A stretch of 64,000 bases of DNA from assembly GCF_932294415.1 (NCBI RefSeq), contig NC_065536.1, forward strand, positions 31,701,354-31,765,353, read 5' to 3'. The DNA comes from Quercus robur. Lineage: Eukaryota; Streptophyta; Magnoliopsida; Fagales; Fagaceae. The position numbers and the translations under genes were made by a program. Position 1 is the first letter of the stretch. Each line of letters begins with the position of its first letter. Positions 35,769-46,894 of this stretch are shown here, piece after piece. The notes under the pieces are model-generated. The model saw only the letters and a program-made list of their open reading frames with translations. It was not told the DNA's origin and ran no database searches.

Positions 35769-37236
35769 TTATTCAGACTCAAACTTGTCAAACTGCTGGA
35801 GCATTTGAAAGATGGTAATGTTCTGGTTTGGGAGAGGTGGCAGAGAGGGTGTTCTCATTGTAGGGGTCATAATATAGTCTCCACGGGTGAGAGTGTGGTG
35901 CCTTTTTCGTACTGCTCGAACAGGAGGCTCTGCATCCACAGCAACCACTCTTTGTCTGTTCACAGCTGCTGGCACAGTCGCTTCTGCTCTTTTTCTCAAG
36001 CTTTCACCAATCCTTTTCTCATTCACACCTCCTTCCTGTTCATATGAAATTCTTTTCTCACACTGCCATTTATCATTACATTTATTACTTTCGAAAGAAC
36101 ATAATTCGTATAGGAGCAAAGGGTAGCAATGGAAAGAAACATATAACAATCCCAACTTAAAATGTGTGCTTTATCAAAGGGGAGCATAATTGGACAGGGG
36201 GAGTACCATATTACTTGAAAAAAGAAAATATAACCAACACATAAAGCCAAAAATTATATATTAAAAAAACATAAAACCATAATGCAACACTATTTTTTTT
36301 TTCCTATCAAATGACGAGTAAAACTTAGGTACCGTTGCAAACTGCACCTTAACTTTGCCATTAAATTCAATCATGTGATTATATTAATTAATACAATCAC
36401 GTGAAAGACGCCAACTCAAGTTATCTACCTCTACTTATTTTATTTTCTAACAAAAAAAAAATAAAATAAAAACATAATGTCATCTTTCTTCTAATGACAA
36501 TAAATTTAATCACGTGGTTTGTTGCTTAATGCAACAACGTCGTTAAATTGGGAAACCTGAGATACAGAATTGTACCCACTTAAGTTTTGTCCAATTACAA
36601 TAATCCTATTATGTACAAAGCCGTAATTGCTGACGAGAGATTTAACTCAAGTTTAAGGAGGCTACCAAGAGACTGAAAAGCCGAGCTAGTTGGATTAATA
36701 TTCATTAAAATATAAAATGTGAGATATTTAAAGAACCAAAAAGAAAAATATCATGACTAATGAGCCAAAAAGCACATGCTCTAAGGAAACATCAATACAA
36801 TCAACCAAGAATGAAGGATGAAACATGAATGGAATTTGAATTTAACGAAAATAATTGAAACATTCTTACATTGATAACAGTAGAATCAGGCATTGGACAT
36901 TTCACTGGTCGATCTTCATCCGGTGGCTCCATTGGGTGTTCAACTGGCCAGAAATCCATGTCCACTTCAACCTCAAGATGGTGCCAATCCATACCAACCC
37001 TGTATCTTGCGTCTCTGCTTTCATCTATCAGTGGAACTTCGCTTTCATTTGCATCCTAAAAAAGAAGCAACTTAGCATATGAAACTAAAGTAAAATTCAC
37101 ATATAACAAGCATATTTAAATAAAAAGATAGCTAATGTAATACCATAGCTGTGAAAACAAGAGAGGAAGAGAGAGAGAGAGAGAGAGAGAGACTTACATA
37201 ATCACCCTCACAAGAAAATCCCATAGAAATGTTCAT
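35769..37236 (-). CDS. Small plant protein of unknown function, 3 exons
   Basis: Three minus-strand exons join in frame: 37236-37198 (13 codons), 37055-36870 (62 codons) and 36035-35769 (88 codons plus stop), giving 163 aa. Donors read TAT|GTAAGT and AAT|GTAAGA; acceptors read TTTTTTAG|GAT and GAACAG|GAA. I do not recognise the family. The middle exon is compositionally strong and looks conserved: ARYRVGMDWHHLEVEVDMDF, then WPVEHPMEPPDEDRPVKCPM, then PDSTVIN. The last exon is basic (KRIGESLRKRAEATVPAAVN, RAVRKRHHTLTRGD) and ends FQMLQQFDKFESE. No signal peptide, membrane helix or known motif is evident. A second in-frame ATG at codon 5 would give M-G-F-S-C, a possible myristoylation/palmitoylation start. 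Leader and intron 1 both carry CT microsatellites next to exon 1. Confidence 0.8.
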
Positions 37237-37270
37237 AATGAGAAGCAGAACAAATCCAACTTTGTCCGTA

Positions 37271-37308
<38 letters not shown>
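37158..37308. repeat. Two GA/CT microsatellites flanking the first exon of the unknown gene
   Basis: GA repeats run at about 37158-37191 and 37274-37308. On the gene's strand the first lies a few bases after the intron 1 donor and the second lies just upstream of the start codon. Only about 80 bp, including the 39-bp coding part of exon 1, separates them. Confidence 0.85.
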
Positions 37309-37311
<3 letters not shown>

Positions 37312-37967
37312 GAAAGGAAAACTGAAAAGATAAAGTGAGCATGAAAAGGAGTAGAAATGAGGGTATGAGAGAGGTGGCGCTGTGGGATCAACTGCACAGT
37401 GGACGACGAAGAAAGATTCCCACCATTTTCCTCTTTTTGTGATTTTGTGAAGTACTTTATTCTTAACCTTTTCCTTTCTTTATTGGGTCCCTATCTCTCA
37501 CCCATAAGAACGAGAGAGCTTTTTTTTTACCTTTCACTTTGTTGCTTTAAAAACAGTAGCAATTTGGTTGAAAAAAATCTTAACAATCTCCTACTTTCTG
37601 CTTTTCTTGGTTTTGCAGAAGATTGAAAATGTAGGAGATAGCGGTACATACATGAGCTTAGCTGTTATCATGTTTTGCTTTGCCAGGATACCCTTGTTGT
37701 AGTAAAAAGATGAGAGGCAAAGCAAAGAGTGTCGGAGCGGAAAGCACGAGATAGAGGCCTGTCTTTACACACTTTTTAGTAGCCGTTTGTTCATTTCAAT
37801 GTAATCGATTGTAAAGTGACCTATATTGTATGTTGGAGTCTCTACATACAATGGTAACGATGCAATACCTCATCCAATGTTTCAGTGTTCGTTCATTCGA
37901 ATGAAAGTTAAAAAGCCTACTTACATTTGAAAATTTTTAATCTTTGAACTTTTTACTTGAGATAAAT

Positions 37968-39140
37968 TACACTTTCCCTATTTTATCTTTTGGGTCATTC
38001 ACAATTCTCTTCTGAAAGACTGAAACTATAAAATTATGCAATGTCCCTACTTAATTATTGAAAATAGGCAAATACTCCCTGTTGTTTGTTTAGCTATTAA
38101 CAAATAACAAAATCTTCTGATTCCTTTAATATTCCATACCAATGTTACTATAATACCCTTGTGGAATTGCAAATGACCCAACATTTTTGGATCATGCCAT
38201 TCAAGAACCCACAAGACACTTTTTTTTTTTTTTTTTTACTACATTTAAAAAACATTCTAAAATTCTCATTCGAGAACTTTGTTTTCAGTGGATTCTGAGA
38301 CAACCAGTAACAATCCTTTGCTGACTTAATACCTATTACTTGAATATAAAATTTTCACACCTACAAACCAGACCATTATGAATCACTATACTACCGCGAC
38401 TAAACCAATTCCTTGAATGCACCATTATACTACTTTGAATTGCTTGGACATTTTCTCAAATAACTACCATTCAAACTATAAACTAACTATGAAAAATCTA
38501 ATCCCCAATATTCCGATACCTCAAAATCAGTCAACCAAAACAAATGGCTTAAGCCATCAATCCTAAATCTGATACAAAAACCCCATAATTTGAAACAAAA
38601 TCCCAAAATTAAAAAGTAGTATGATAGTGCATAATGGTTTTTTGGTAGATATGAAAATGTCATATTCAAGTAACAATAGTATAAGCTAGCAAAATGAATG
38701 TTAATGACTGTCTCGAGCTCCACAATGAATGTAACAATAGTGCATTATGATTTGAAGAAGGTTTTTCAGTCATGGTAAATACAAACAAAATGCATCTTTT
38801 GGGTTCTTTGAATGGTATGATACAAAAATGTTGGGTCATTTTTTATTACTCCCTTTATTTATTGTGTTATTTGTACTTTTGCCTCCTTAATTAACTATGG
38901 GTAATTTGCAATTTCCCCTCAAGGATATTTTAGTCATTTCATTGGAATATTAAAGGAATCAAAAGATTCCATTATGTGTTAATAGCAACAAAAAAAAAAA
39001 AAAGGGTAGAGGGTATTTAATTATTTCCAATAGTTAAGGAGTGACGTTAGTCAATTTTATAGTTTAGAAGGAAAATTGTGAATGAACTAGTAGATGAAAA
39101 GGGGGAGGGGGCGGGGGGAGAAGTGTACTTTACCCTTTTA
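37968..39140. mobile_element. Long inverted-repeat element, probably Mutator-like
   Basis: About 250-300 bp at the left recurs inverted at the right. Landmarks in order: ATAAATTACACTTTCC against the inverse of AGTGTACTTTACCC, TTCACAATT, ACTATAAAATT, AACTATTG-like words, GCTATTAACA, GATTCCTTTAATATTCCA and TGACCCAACATTTTTG with ACCATTCAA. The right arm has about 110 extra bases (38840-38940). The core at about 38220-38760 holds a T tract and no recognisable gene. Long arms of this type fit Mutator-like or foldback elements; the target duplication could not be fixed. Confidence 0.65.
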
Positions 39141-39409
39141 TCCCTTTTTAAATTTGTTCTTTCATATATATTTTTTTCTTTTTTGAAATTAAAAAAAAAA
39201 AGAAAAAAAAAAAAGAGAGAACAAAGTTAAAAATGTAGAAAGGTAAAAGGGTGAATTACAATTTGTTCTCTCATAATAATTGTGCATGCAACTGTAAGGT
39301 GAAATAGCTAAGTCTATATCCCTATAATTTATAGGTTTTTACTAGCTTTTATATGCAGTCGATAAAGCTTAGTTAATTGGAGTTGAAAAGTAAGGCACAC
39401 AAAAGTATG

Positions 39410-39567
39410 GTTGTATTTGATAAAAGTATAGTCGTATATTTTTTAAACAACAATATTTAAACAACAACAGTTTTTATTATTTAAATAATATAACACATAT
39501 TTTTACAATACTTTTTCATCCACACATATATTTTAAAATTTTAAACAACGTTACCAAATGGGCCAAT
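39410..39567. mobile_element. Miniature element fragment
   Basis: The right edge, read inverted, is GGCCCATTTGGTAACGTTGTT, nearly the word found at 33250. The left edge near 39410 (TATGGTTGTATTTGATAAAAG) is a poor partner. It is probably another member of that family, AT-rich and non-coding. Confidence 0.35.
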
Positions 39568-39935
39568 TACACACTTAATGTTTGGGGTGATTTTGATTTT
39601 ACTTGCTAAAGTTTCAAAATTTTGACATACTCCCTTAACCTTACATAGCATTTGGATTTACTCCCTCCATTAATCCTGTCAGTGAAGTGGCCTTCAAGAT
39701 CCAAATAAACTTATAATCTTTACAACTAATGCAATAGAAGCATGACACATGATTAAAATTTACTAAAACTTTTAATAACTTGTACTAATAAAATGATTTT
39801 TAAATAACATTTAAGAATTTTATTTTCAGATCTAGTATTTAAAAATTAGGAAATCCTCCCTCTCTCTCTGAAACTAAATCCTAACTTAAGGTTTATACCC
39901 CCTCAAAAAAAAAAAAAAAAATAAAACCTAAGGTT

Positions 39936-40790
39936 TATAACGCTCTGATACTAATTGAAATGATAGTTTAGACCTTATTGATTGATTTTAATAGAATTAA
40001 TCCAACTGGATTATGTAACCTAGTTATGCTATTCAACGGGATTTTGATTAATAAGCCACAACGAACAAATTAGAAAGTAAAATAATGTGAAGTCATGTAA
40101 AATAACAAAATGATTAGTTGACTAAGTGAAAACCAATGGCTATAATCTATAGGGGAAAAAAAAAAACCCACTCCGAGGGTTACTGCCAATTGCAAGAAAA
40201 ATTCACTATTAGAATGAAAGTTATTATAATTGAAATAGAGGCCTATCTCTAATTGCTACCTACAGTAGAACTTATAATTGTGACCCCACATCGCTCCAGG
40301 CTCCTTGGACTCTTTTGATATGGACCTCTCTCTATGAATCATGTCCACGAATTCAAGGATCACATTAAAGATTTGTCTTTATTGTAACACATAGAAGTTA
40401 CCGTTGTTTCAAGTGTGATCACCAACTTGAACAACTGAACTCCATATTCATGAAGAACACTAGGTAGTGGTGATATTGAGGTTTTGGATTTCTTTCAATG
40501 TGATACAACGAAACCTATCCCAAAAACTTCTTTTTACCTAACTCTTATGTGTCTTTATACACGTTTGCATTTAGGGCAAGAACTCCCACTTAAACATTCA
40601 AATTCATAGGCCTGCTAAGAATCAAGATTCTCAATTCTCGATAGATAGAGATGTGGTCGAGAAATATGAGATTGCCTTAGCTTAAGTTGAATCTTGGACT
40701 TAGTCTTGCGCTTGAATATCAACATTACAACTCAATCAACTGTACATACAAGGATTTTCCAATACTTCGATCTGTAATGCTTAAATTCGG
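39936..40790 (-). mobile_element. LTR-retrotransposon fossil: primer-binding site and LTR
   Basis: CGCTCTGATACTAATTG at 39941 is the complement of a primer-binding site for initiator tRNA-Met (TGGTATCAGAGC type). Rightwards lies LTR-like DNA to about 40790. A diverged copy of the same LTR-like DNA is found at 46895-47400, sharing ATTGAGGTTT, AACTCTTATG and GTTTGCAT. It is a decayed copia-type remnant lacking a recognisable coding interior, and is old. Confidence 0.5.
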
Positions 40791-40861
40791 GGAGGGAAGA
40801 AATCTTGTACATATCATGTAGTTCTTTGGTAGGTTTCATTATCCATAAGTAAACCCTTTAG

Positions 40862-41003
40862 GGTCAGTTTGGAATCCGCTTATTTTACTAAAACTGAAAA
40901 CTTATTACTGAAAGTACTGTAGCAAAATAATCATTTGGCTTAAAGTACTGTAGTTGAAGCTGAAAGTGCTGAAAGTACTATATATATATATATATATATA
41001 TTT
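40862..41003. repeat. Partial miniature element and TA microsatellite
   Basis: GTCAGTTTGGAATCCGCTTATTTTACTAAAACTGAAAACTTATTACTGAAAGTACTGTAGCAAAATAAT is an end common in this genome; close kin of its middle portion lies at 62650-62710 (GAAAACTTATTACTAAAAAC, ACTGTAGCAAAATAAT). It runs into a TA repeat at 40980-41000. No partner end is seen. Confidence 0.4.
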
Positions 41004-41333
41004 GGGTGTAATTTAAACCCTATTTTAATGCTTGAATATGCAAAGTGACTTCCAAATATGAAAGACAAATATTTAATAACAACAACAACAATAACAACAA
41101 TAATAATAACTAATTTTTTTTTTTTTTTGTCTTAGATATTAATTTACTATCAAGTTTGTGGATCATAATTAAGATACATATTTCATCAAAGCCATCAATT
41201 ATGGTTACCAAAAAAAATACCACAATGTTAGTGGTAATTATAACCACAAGTTTTTAAATCTTGACCAAAAAAAAAAAAAAAAAAAAAAAACATAATATGA
41301 ATGGTAATTATAACATTAATAACAAATTAAATC

Positions 41334-43110
41334 CTAGGATGGAGGCATTCCACATATCAATGTTGTGATATTGTTCCGAACCACTTTCATCTTAAGTTCA
41401 TCTAAAGAAGAGATTAAATGTGTCATTTCATCGTAATAACCTCCCTCACTACTTTCACATGTGCCCTGTCTAGAAAGCCCTTGTCCAAGGTCATTGTCTT
41501 CATGTGCTCTAATATAATTATGAAGAACCATTGCAGCAACAATAATGCGTTCTTGAATGTGAATATCATAGGATGGCATAGAGAAACTCTTACTACAACA
41601 CCATTCCAATCAACTCCTTCAATACAATCCCCTTTCCTTCACCAAAGATCAGGCCTTTTTTTGTACTGTTTCTCTAGCCACAGCAACTGGAACATTTTAT
41701 CATGCCTATTTGCTGCAAACATGTGCATCACATTTTGATTTTCCATGAAAAATATGGAGCTGAACATATGGAGGTGATCACCCGATTACAACCTATGAAG
41801 ACTCAACACCATGTCCATAACTGCTTGAACCTCAATAGCTGTTATAGAAGTAAATGGTGCAGGACTACTTACACTTTTACTTTCAATGATAACATCTGTC
41901 ATGCTCTTCAAAAAGTCGGACATTTCTTGCACAACTGAACACTTTTTACCACGCTTCTTGTGAATTCCTTTGAAGAGTTGGACATTTCTTGCCAATAATG
42001 GGCATTCAACATCCATTGGGTCAACATCCACAGGGGATTGACATTGGGGGTTAACAAATTCTTTGCTATCAGAGGAGTCCCCAGAACCTTTGGTGCTTTC
42101 CTTTGGTATTTGACCACTTGGGATCCATGCATGTTTTCCCGTTGCAACTGTGCCTTCAAACATGATTTCCATGGAAGTAGCATTCGGCAAAACCTTTTAC
42201 GAAACGGTTTTGCTTTTGGACTTTCCTACATGTTTATAAACAACAGTTACGGTACTATTTCTTAGTTGTAATGTCAACATTCTCAAAAGTAAACTAACCT
42301 TAAGCTTTCTTTCTCACCATTCATCACTTGCATCAATCTTCCTAGTGTCAGGATCATAACCCAACCTAGTCTCATGCTTAAAAAGCTACTTCCATACCTT
42401 CCATTGGCTTCTCAGATGATCCCATTTGTTTTTAACTTGCAAGTGAGTCACCACTTTGTTCATTTCATTCAATTGCTTTATCACTTCATCATACCCTTCC
42501 TTTTTCAAAGATCCTCCACTCTTATTGCTAGCTAGAATTTGAGCAGCACACAAATCACAAGAGGCTTTTAGTTCTATTGGATCTTTCCACTCAGTTCGCT
42601 CATCAACTGTGCCTTCAAACATGATTTCCATGGAAGCAGCATTCGGCAAAACCTTTTACGAAACGGTTTTGCTTTTGGACCTTCCTACATTTTTATAAAC
42701 AACAGTTACGGTACTATTTCTTAGTTGTAATGTCAACATTCTCAAAAGTAAACTAACCTTAAGCTTTCTTTCTCACCATTCATCACTTGCATCAATCTTC
42801 CTAGTGTCAAGATCATAACCCAGCCTAGTCTCATGCTTAAAAAGCTACTTCCATACCTTCCATTAGCTTCTCAGATGATCCCATTTGTTTTTAACTTGCA
42901 AGTGAGTCACCACTTTGTTCATTTCATTCAACTACTTTATCACTTCATCATACCCTTCCTTTTTCAAAGATCCTCCACTCTTATTGCCTGCTAGAACTTG
43001 AGTAGCACACAAATCACAAGAGGCTTTTAGTTCTATTGGATCTTTCCACTCTGTTCGCTCATCTTTTTGTTCAGCATCCTTCGATTTCCCCTTATCCATT
43101 TTTGCTACAA
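41334..43110 (-). mobile_element. Broken PIF/Harbinger DNA transposon (Myb/SANT ORF and transposase tail)
   Basis: At 41609-41334 the minus strand encodes the C-terminal end of a Harbinger transposase: MPSYDIHIQERIIVAAMVLH, then NYIRAHEDND, ending ITTLICGMPPS. The DDE catalytic core is absent. Upstream in the same orientation (about 43100-41650) lies the Myb/SANT-like partner ORF. Its pieces include TEWKDPIELKASCDLCA, GYDEVIKQLNEMNKVVTHLQ, VKNKWDHLRSQWKVWK, a Ser/Asp-rich linker KGSGDSSDSKEF and KKRGKKCSVVQEMSDFLKSM. PIF/Harbinger elements encode exactly this pair. Stops lie in the frame (for example in place of Q in one copy of VIKQLNE) and a 459-bp stretch is duplicated in tandem. The copy is not functional as seen. 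Confidence 0.8.
42145..43062. repeat. 459-bp tandem duplication inside the Harbinger Myb/SANT ORF
   Basis: Units run 42145-42603 and 42604-43062 at an exact offset of 459 bp with no indels seen. I count about 13 substitutions, near 97% identity. The unit begins CAACTGTGCCTTCAAACATG in copy 1, and the junction is at GCTCAT|CAACTG. The length is a multiple of three, so the frame is kept across the junction. Confidence 0.92.
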
Positions 43111-43275
43111 AGAAATGCTACACTCATAAGCATCCTTTCATATAGTTCATATGCTAAAAAAATTACTAGAATAAAACATAAACACCCTCCAAGCCATGTT
43201 CCATTAACCATTCCTAATTAGACCACCATCGTTGTGGGTAAATTTTCATTATTGCACATTCATTTAAATAATTGC

Positions 43276-44278
43276 TCAAGTAACATTGTGTACATAAGTC
43301 TTAGCCTTCATCTCCCTCATAACAAAATATTTTTGATTCTTAGCCAAACACAAATGAATGGTGCCACAAGCTTGTCTCTCTATCTTTTCCCAATCATTAT
43401 CTGACATTCCTTCAGGTTTGTCTTCCAAAGTAATATCCAACTCTTGTTGGACCAAGACATCCATAACTTCACATTGCCACGTGCCAAAGTTATTCGTTTC
43501 ATCAAATTTCTCTACTTCAAATTTGGCATTAGAAACCATCATCCTAATAGCCAAAGATTTTGTAGAAGACTCTGCCAAAGTTTTTCCAAAGGAATCCGCC
43601 GAAGATTTTATAGAAGAATCACCTGACATCTTTCTCCCTAAAACTCAGATCCACGAACCAATCACCAAAATTTCCAAAGAAAACACATTTAAATGCCTAG
43701 GTAACGAACCTTGGCTCTGATACCAGTTTTATTGTAAAATAGCGAAAGCTCAAAATAATCAAGATTAATTGTAAAAATATTTTAGGCTTGTGAAAGATCT
43801 CCAAAGAAATAATAGGAACGAAGAAAATTAATTCAAAAGAAAATAGACACAAAACACCAAGATTTACGTAGTTCGATAATAGCCTACATCCACGGGCAAC
43901 GACGAACAAATTTTACTATAACAATTTTGGGATAATACAAATTGGTGTAGAGGCACTCTCATAAACCTAAATCCCAAATAGATCTCTCTCACAAATACAA
44001 AACCAACGAACCAAAGGTTCACAAATACCAAATACGAATACGAAATACCAAATGTGAATTGCGCACAAACCAAAAGAAAGAGCCACAAATCAAATCTAAT
44101 AGTTGCAACACACTAGGAGAGAGTAAATCACCAAACCGTAGAACCAAAACCAAGCAGCAACAAACCTCCCTCATTATTCCAAATTGCAACCCACAAATAT
44201 TAAATAACAAAACCAAGAGAAAGTATATTATTTCAAATTTAATCTTAAATTTCACCATTTAAATAACTATTAAAACAT
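43276..44278 (-). mobile_element. copia-type LTR fossil: LTR, primer-binding site and gag start
   Basis: On the minus strand the order is LTR (about 44278-43735, with the GTGGATGTAGGCTATTATCG and ACTACGTAAATC words typical of copia LTRs), a primer-binding site TGGTATCAGAGC (about 43730-43719), and a gag start. The gag frame reads KFEVEKFDETNNFGTWQCEV and DNDWEKIERQACGTIHLCLA, the Ty1/copia gag signature. The rest of the element is missing; the broken Harbinger element follows instead. It is a fossil, fairly well preserved over gag. Confidence 0.8.
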
Positions 44279-44339
44279 TTAGCATTTTGGAAGCTAAAAA
44301 GGTATGCATACACATGTGAAATAAAACGAAACAAAGGTA

Positions 44340-44505
44340 GAGACATGTAATCTATCCTAGGATGAATGGCATGTGAGGATGACATGCATAATCTATCCTA
44401 GAATGACATGTGTAATCTATATTAGGATTACATGTATAATCTATCTTAGGATGACATGAAAAAGGATGACATGTATAATATATACTAAGATGACATGTTA
44501 AAAAA
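44340..44505 (+). repeat. Minisatellite, about 24-bp unit
   Basis: The unit GACATGTATAATCTATCCTAGGAT is repeated about six to seven times with changes; shorter variants lack the TAATCTATC part (GACATGAAAAAGGAT). Confidence 0.75.
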
Positions 44506-44727
44506 TGAATTATTCAAAGTAAAAGTGCCAAATAATATACTTGACGCTTTTTAAATAAATAAGAACAATTATTCTCATGTAAAAAAGAAAAAAAGAAAAA
44601 AAAAAAGGCAAGACACTAGTTTAAAACGAGGGGGGGGGGGGTGTTTTAGTTTGCCTTTTTTAGGGAGCTCATGGACTTAATGAATTTAAGCCATGGGCTA
44701 AGCATCACATTTTAAAACACTCAAAAT

Positions 44728-45113
44728 AAAATTCCCATGAGTTTTTAATCTAGAAAAATTCCTTAAAAGGATTTTTGTGAAAATCTTATGTGTTTTTGAA
44801 TTTGGAAAATTCCCTAGAAAGGGTTTTAGTAAAAATCTCATGAACTAGCTGATAGTTTGAAAATTTTCCTAAAGGAAAAGGGTAATCTCACAAGTTTTGA
44901 TTTTTAGAAAATTTCCTAAAAGGGAAATGATGAAAATCTCACGGGTTTTGTATTTTGGAAAATTCCCTACAAGGAAAAGGATGAAAATCCCATGAGTTTT
45001 TGATTGGAAAAAAAATTCCCTAGAAGGGAAGAGATAAAAATTCTCATGGGTTTTGATTTGAAAAATTCCTTAGAAGGGAATAGAACAAAAGTCTCATGAG
45101 TTTTCGATTTAAA
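44728..45113 (+). repeat. Minisatellite, about 50-bp unit
   Basis: Seven to eight degenerate units share AAAATCTCATG(A/G)GTTTT, then GATTT..GAAAAATTCC, then CTAGAAGGGAA. Unit length drifts between about 48 and 53 bp. It lies next to the 24-bp minisatellite, about 220 bp further right. Confidence 0.8.
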
Positions 45114-45427
45114 AAGCCTTAAAAACATTTATTAGTGGAAACCCATTCTTTAGAAAAAGCTTTTTGAAAACTATCATAATTGGAGAAATCTTTTGGAGAC
45201 TTATTTTAAAAGGATGCAATTTCCCAAGCCATTTGCTTTAGGACCACGTGTTTATAACGTTAACTATGAAGTTAATGTATGAATTTACATATAGGTCCAA
45301 AAGGGATATATATATATATATATATATATAAAAGTATTTTATTTTTATATTTATTCATGTCCAAAAATATACTTATATAGACTTAGGAATAGAATAAGTA
45401 TGTTTGTAACTAGGCATATAACACAAA

Positions 45428-45917
45428 GGGCACATTTGGTAGACTGTAATAGGTACTGTAATGTAATAGTTATTCCTATGGTTTAGTTATTCAATAGTTT
45501 GGTTATGTTTTTATTACAGGGAATAGTTATTCTTTATAAATAGCTATTCTTTAAAATAAAGAATAACTATTCCTCTCTAAAAGGGTTGTAATAGTTATTT
45601 CTTAGTAGATATAATAATTTCTAACACTAATATATTTCCAAATAAATCAACTTTTCATATCCACCTAACAATTTTGGAAATAAAAAATCATTAAAAAAAA
45701 CTCATCTCTCTAAAATTTAAAATATATTATTTTCTAGGAAATATAATTGTATGAATGAGATATTTCCTAAAATAGATCATAAGTTTTATTCTAATGTTAC
45801 AACTCACAACCAAACTAATGAATAGGTTTAGTTATTCCATTATAACATATTTTATTCCTGGTAATAAAGATTACCATTCATGTTGTAATCCACATTCAGT
45901 GTACCAAACGTACCCCA
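45428..45917. mobile_element. Miniature inverted-repeat element
   Basis: The left end GGGCACATTTGGTAGACTGTAATA is matched at the right, inverted, by GGGGTACGTTTGGTACACTG. The interior is AT-rich with repeated GAATAGTTATTC words. No coding frame and no clear target duplication were found. CRTTTGGTA termini suggest a hAT-like or Harbinger-like family. Confidence 0.55.
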
Positions 45918-46167
45918 AGTTTTTATTTATAATATATTGATAGTATAAATAGTTCATCGATTCTTATTAACATTCATAGATTTGTGAAGGAATAAGAAAT
46001 TTTAGTCATGGTTTTATTATATATGGGTAAGAAATGAGTTAATTAAGTTGCTAGTAAACAAGATCAAGCTTGTTCAATAATAACATAAACCAAGTTTGGA
46101 AATGAAATCTTTTTTGGTAATTAAACACTATGATAGGTATAAATATTTCAAATTTCCTATAGTAATT

Positions 46168-46241
46168 GGCCTATTAGCTCAGTTGGTTAGAGCGTCGTGC
46201 TAATAACGCGAAGGTCGCAAGTTCGAGACCTGCATGGGCCA
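46168..46241 (+). tRNA. trnI-AAT: tRNA-Ile (anticodon AAT)
   Basis: The 74-nt cloverleaf folds as follows: acceptor GGCCTAT with ATGGGCC, discriminator A, D stem GCTC/GAGC, anticodon stem TCGTG/CGCGA with loop CTAATAA (anticodon AAT), variable AGGTC, T arm GCAAG-TTCGAGA-CCTGC. It lacks an encoded CCA, as usual in plant nuclear genes. T-rich DNA follows at 46249 onwards, as expected for a pol III terminator. Two positions look unlike the usual plant sequence: a U-G pair in the acceptor stem and an A-C mismatch in the T stem (GCAAG where GCAGG would pair). It may still be expressed. It is identified by its sequence and fold, not by a score. Confidence 0.9.
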
Positions 46242-46594
46242 AAAAATTTATTTTATTTTTATTTTTATTTTTATTTTTCTAACAAAATGAACTTAAAAAA
46301 AAAAAAAAAAAAAAAAATCTGGCCCTTGTATTTCTCCTTTTATCCAACCAAATCTGGAAAATTGAGAAATATAAATTTTTAGCTACACTTAGCATTAATC
46401 ACACATTTTATCAAGCAGCAAGCTAAATGAATTGAAAAAAAAAAAAAAAAAAAAAAAATCCTGGCCCTTGATAAAATTGCTTAAAACAGTGCTAACTTTA
46501 TAGCTATGGTACTTTCATGGGTGGTCTTTAAGATTGTTTAAGCTTTCTTAGCAACTTTCTCGTTGGAAATCCTTCTAAACTCTATTGGATATAT

Positions 46595-46750
46595 GGAAAA
46601 TTCTTAAGTACTCTTAGAGTATGGAAAAATGGTGTTCCCTTCTCCACATTCATGGTAAACCCTACCATAAATTTAATGAATGAACCCCACCATAAATGTG
46701 AGAGAAGAGAATACCATTCTCCATAATCCAGAAATACCTAAAAATTACTC
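46595..46750. mobile_element. Mutator-type foldback miniature element, copy 1
   Basis: The two halves are inverted copies: GGAAAATTCTTAAGTACTC, then GGTGTTCCCTTCTC, against the inverse GAGTAATTTTTAGGTATTTC, then GGTATTCTCTTCTC. The flanks TGGATATAT (46586-46594) and TGGATATAC (46751-46759) are a 9-bp target duplication with one change. It belongs to the same family as the element at 47432. Confidence 0.7.
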
Positions 46751-46894
46751 TGGATATACAACCATGAAAATTTCATTTGAGGCTTTACTATTTAAGTTAG
46801 CTACTACTAACTAACTATTTTGTGGACCATTCAGTCTTGGAGGTTATGGGCTTGGTCCAACTTCTTCTACTACTAACTATACTTTTTCGTCTCT

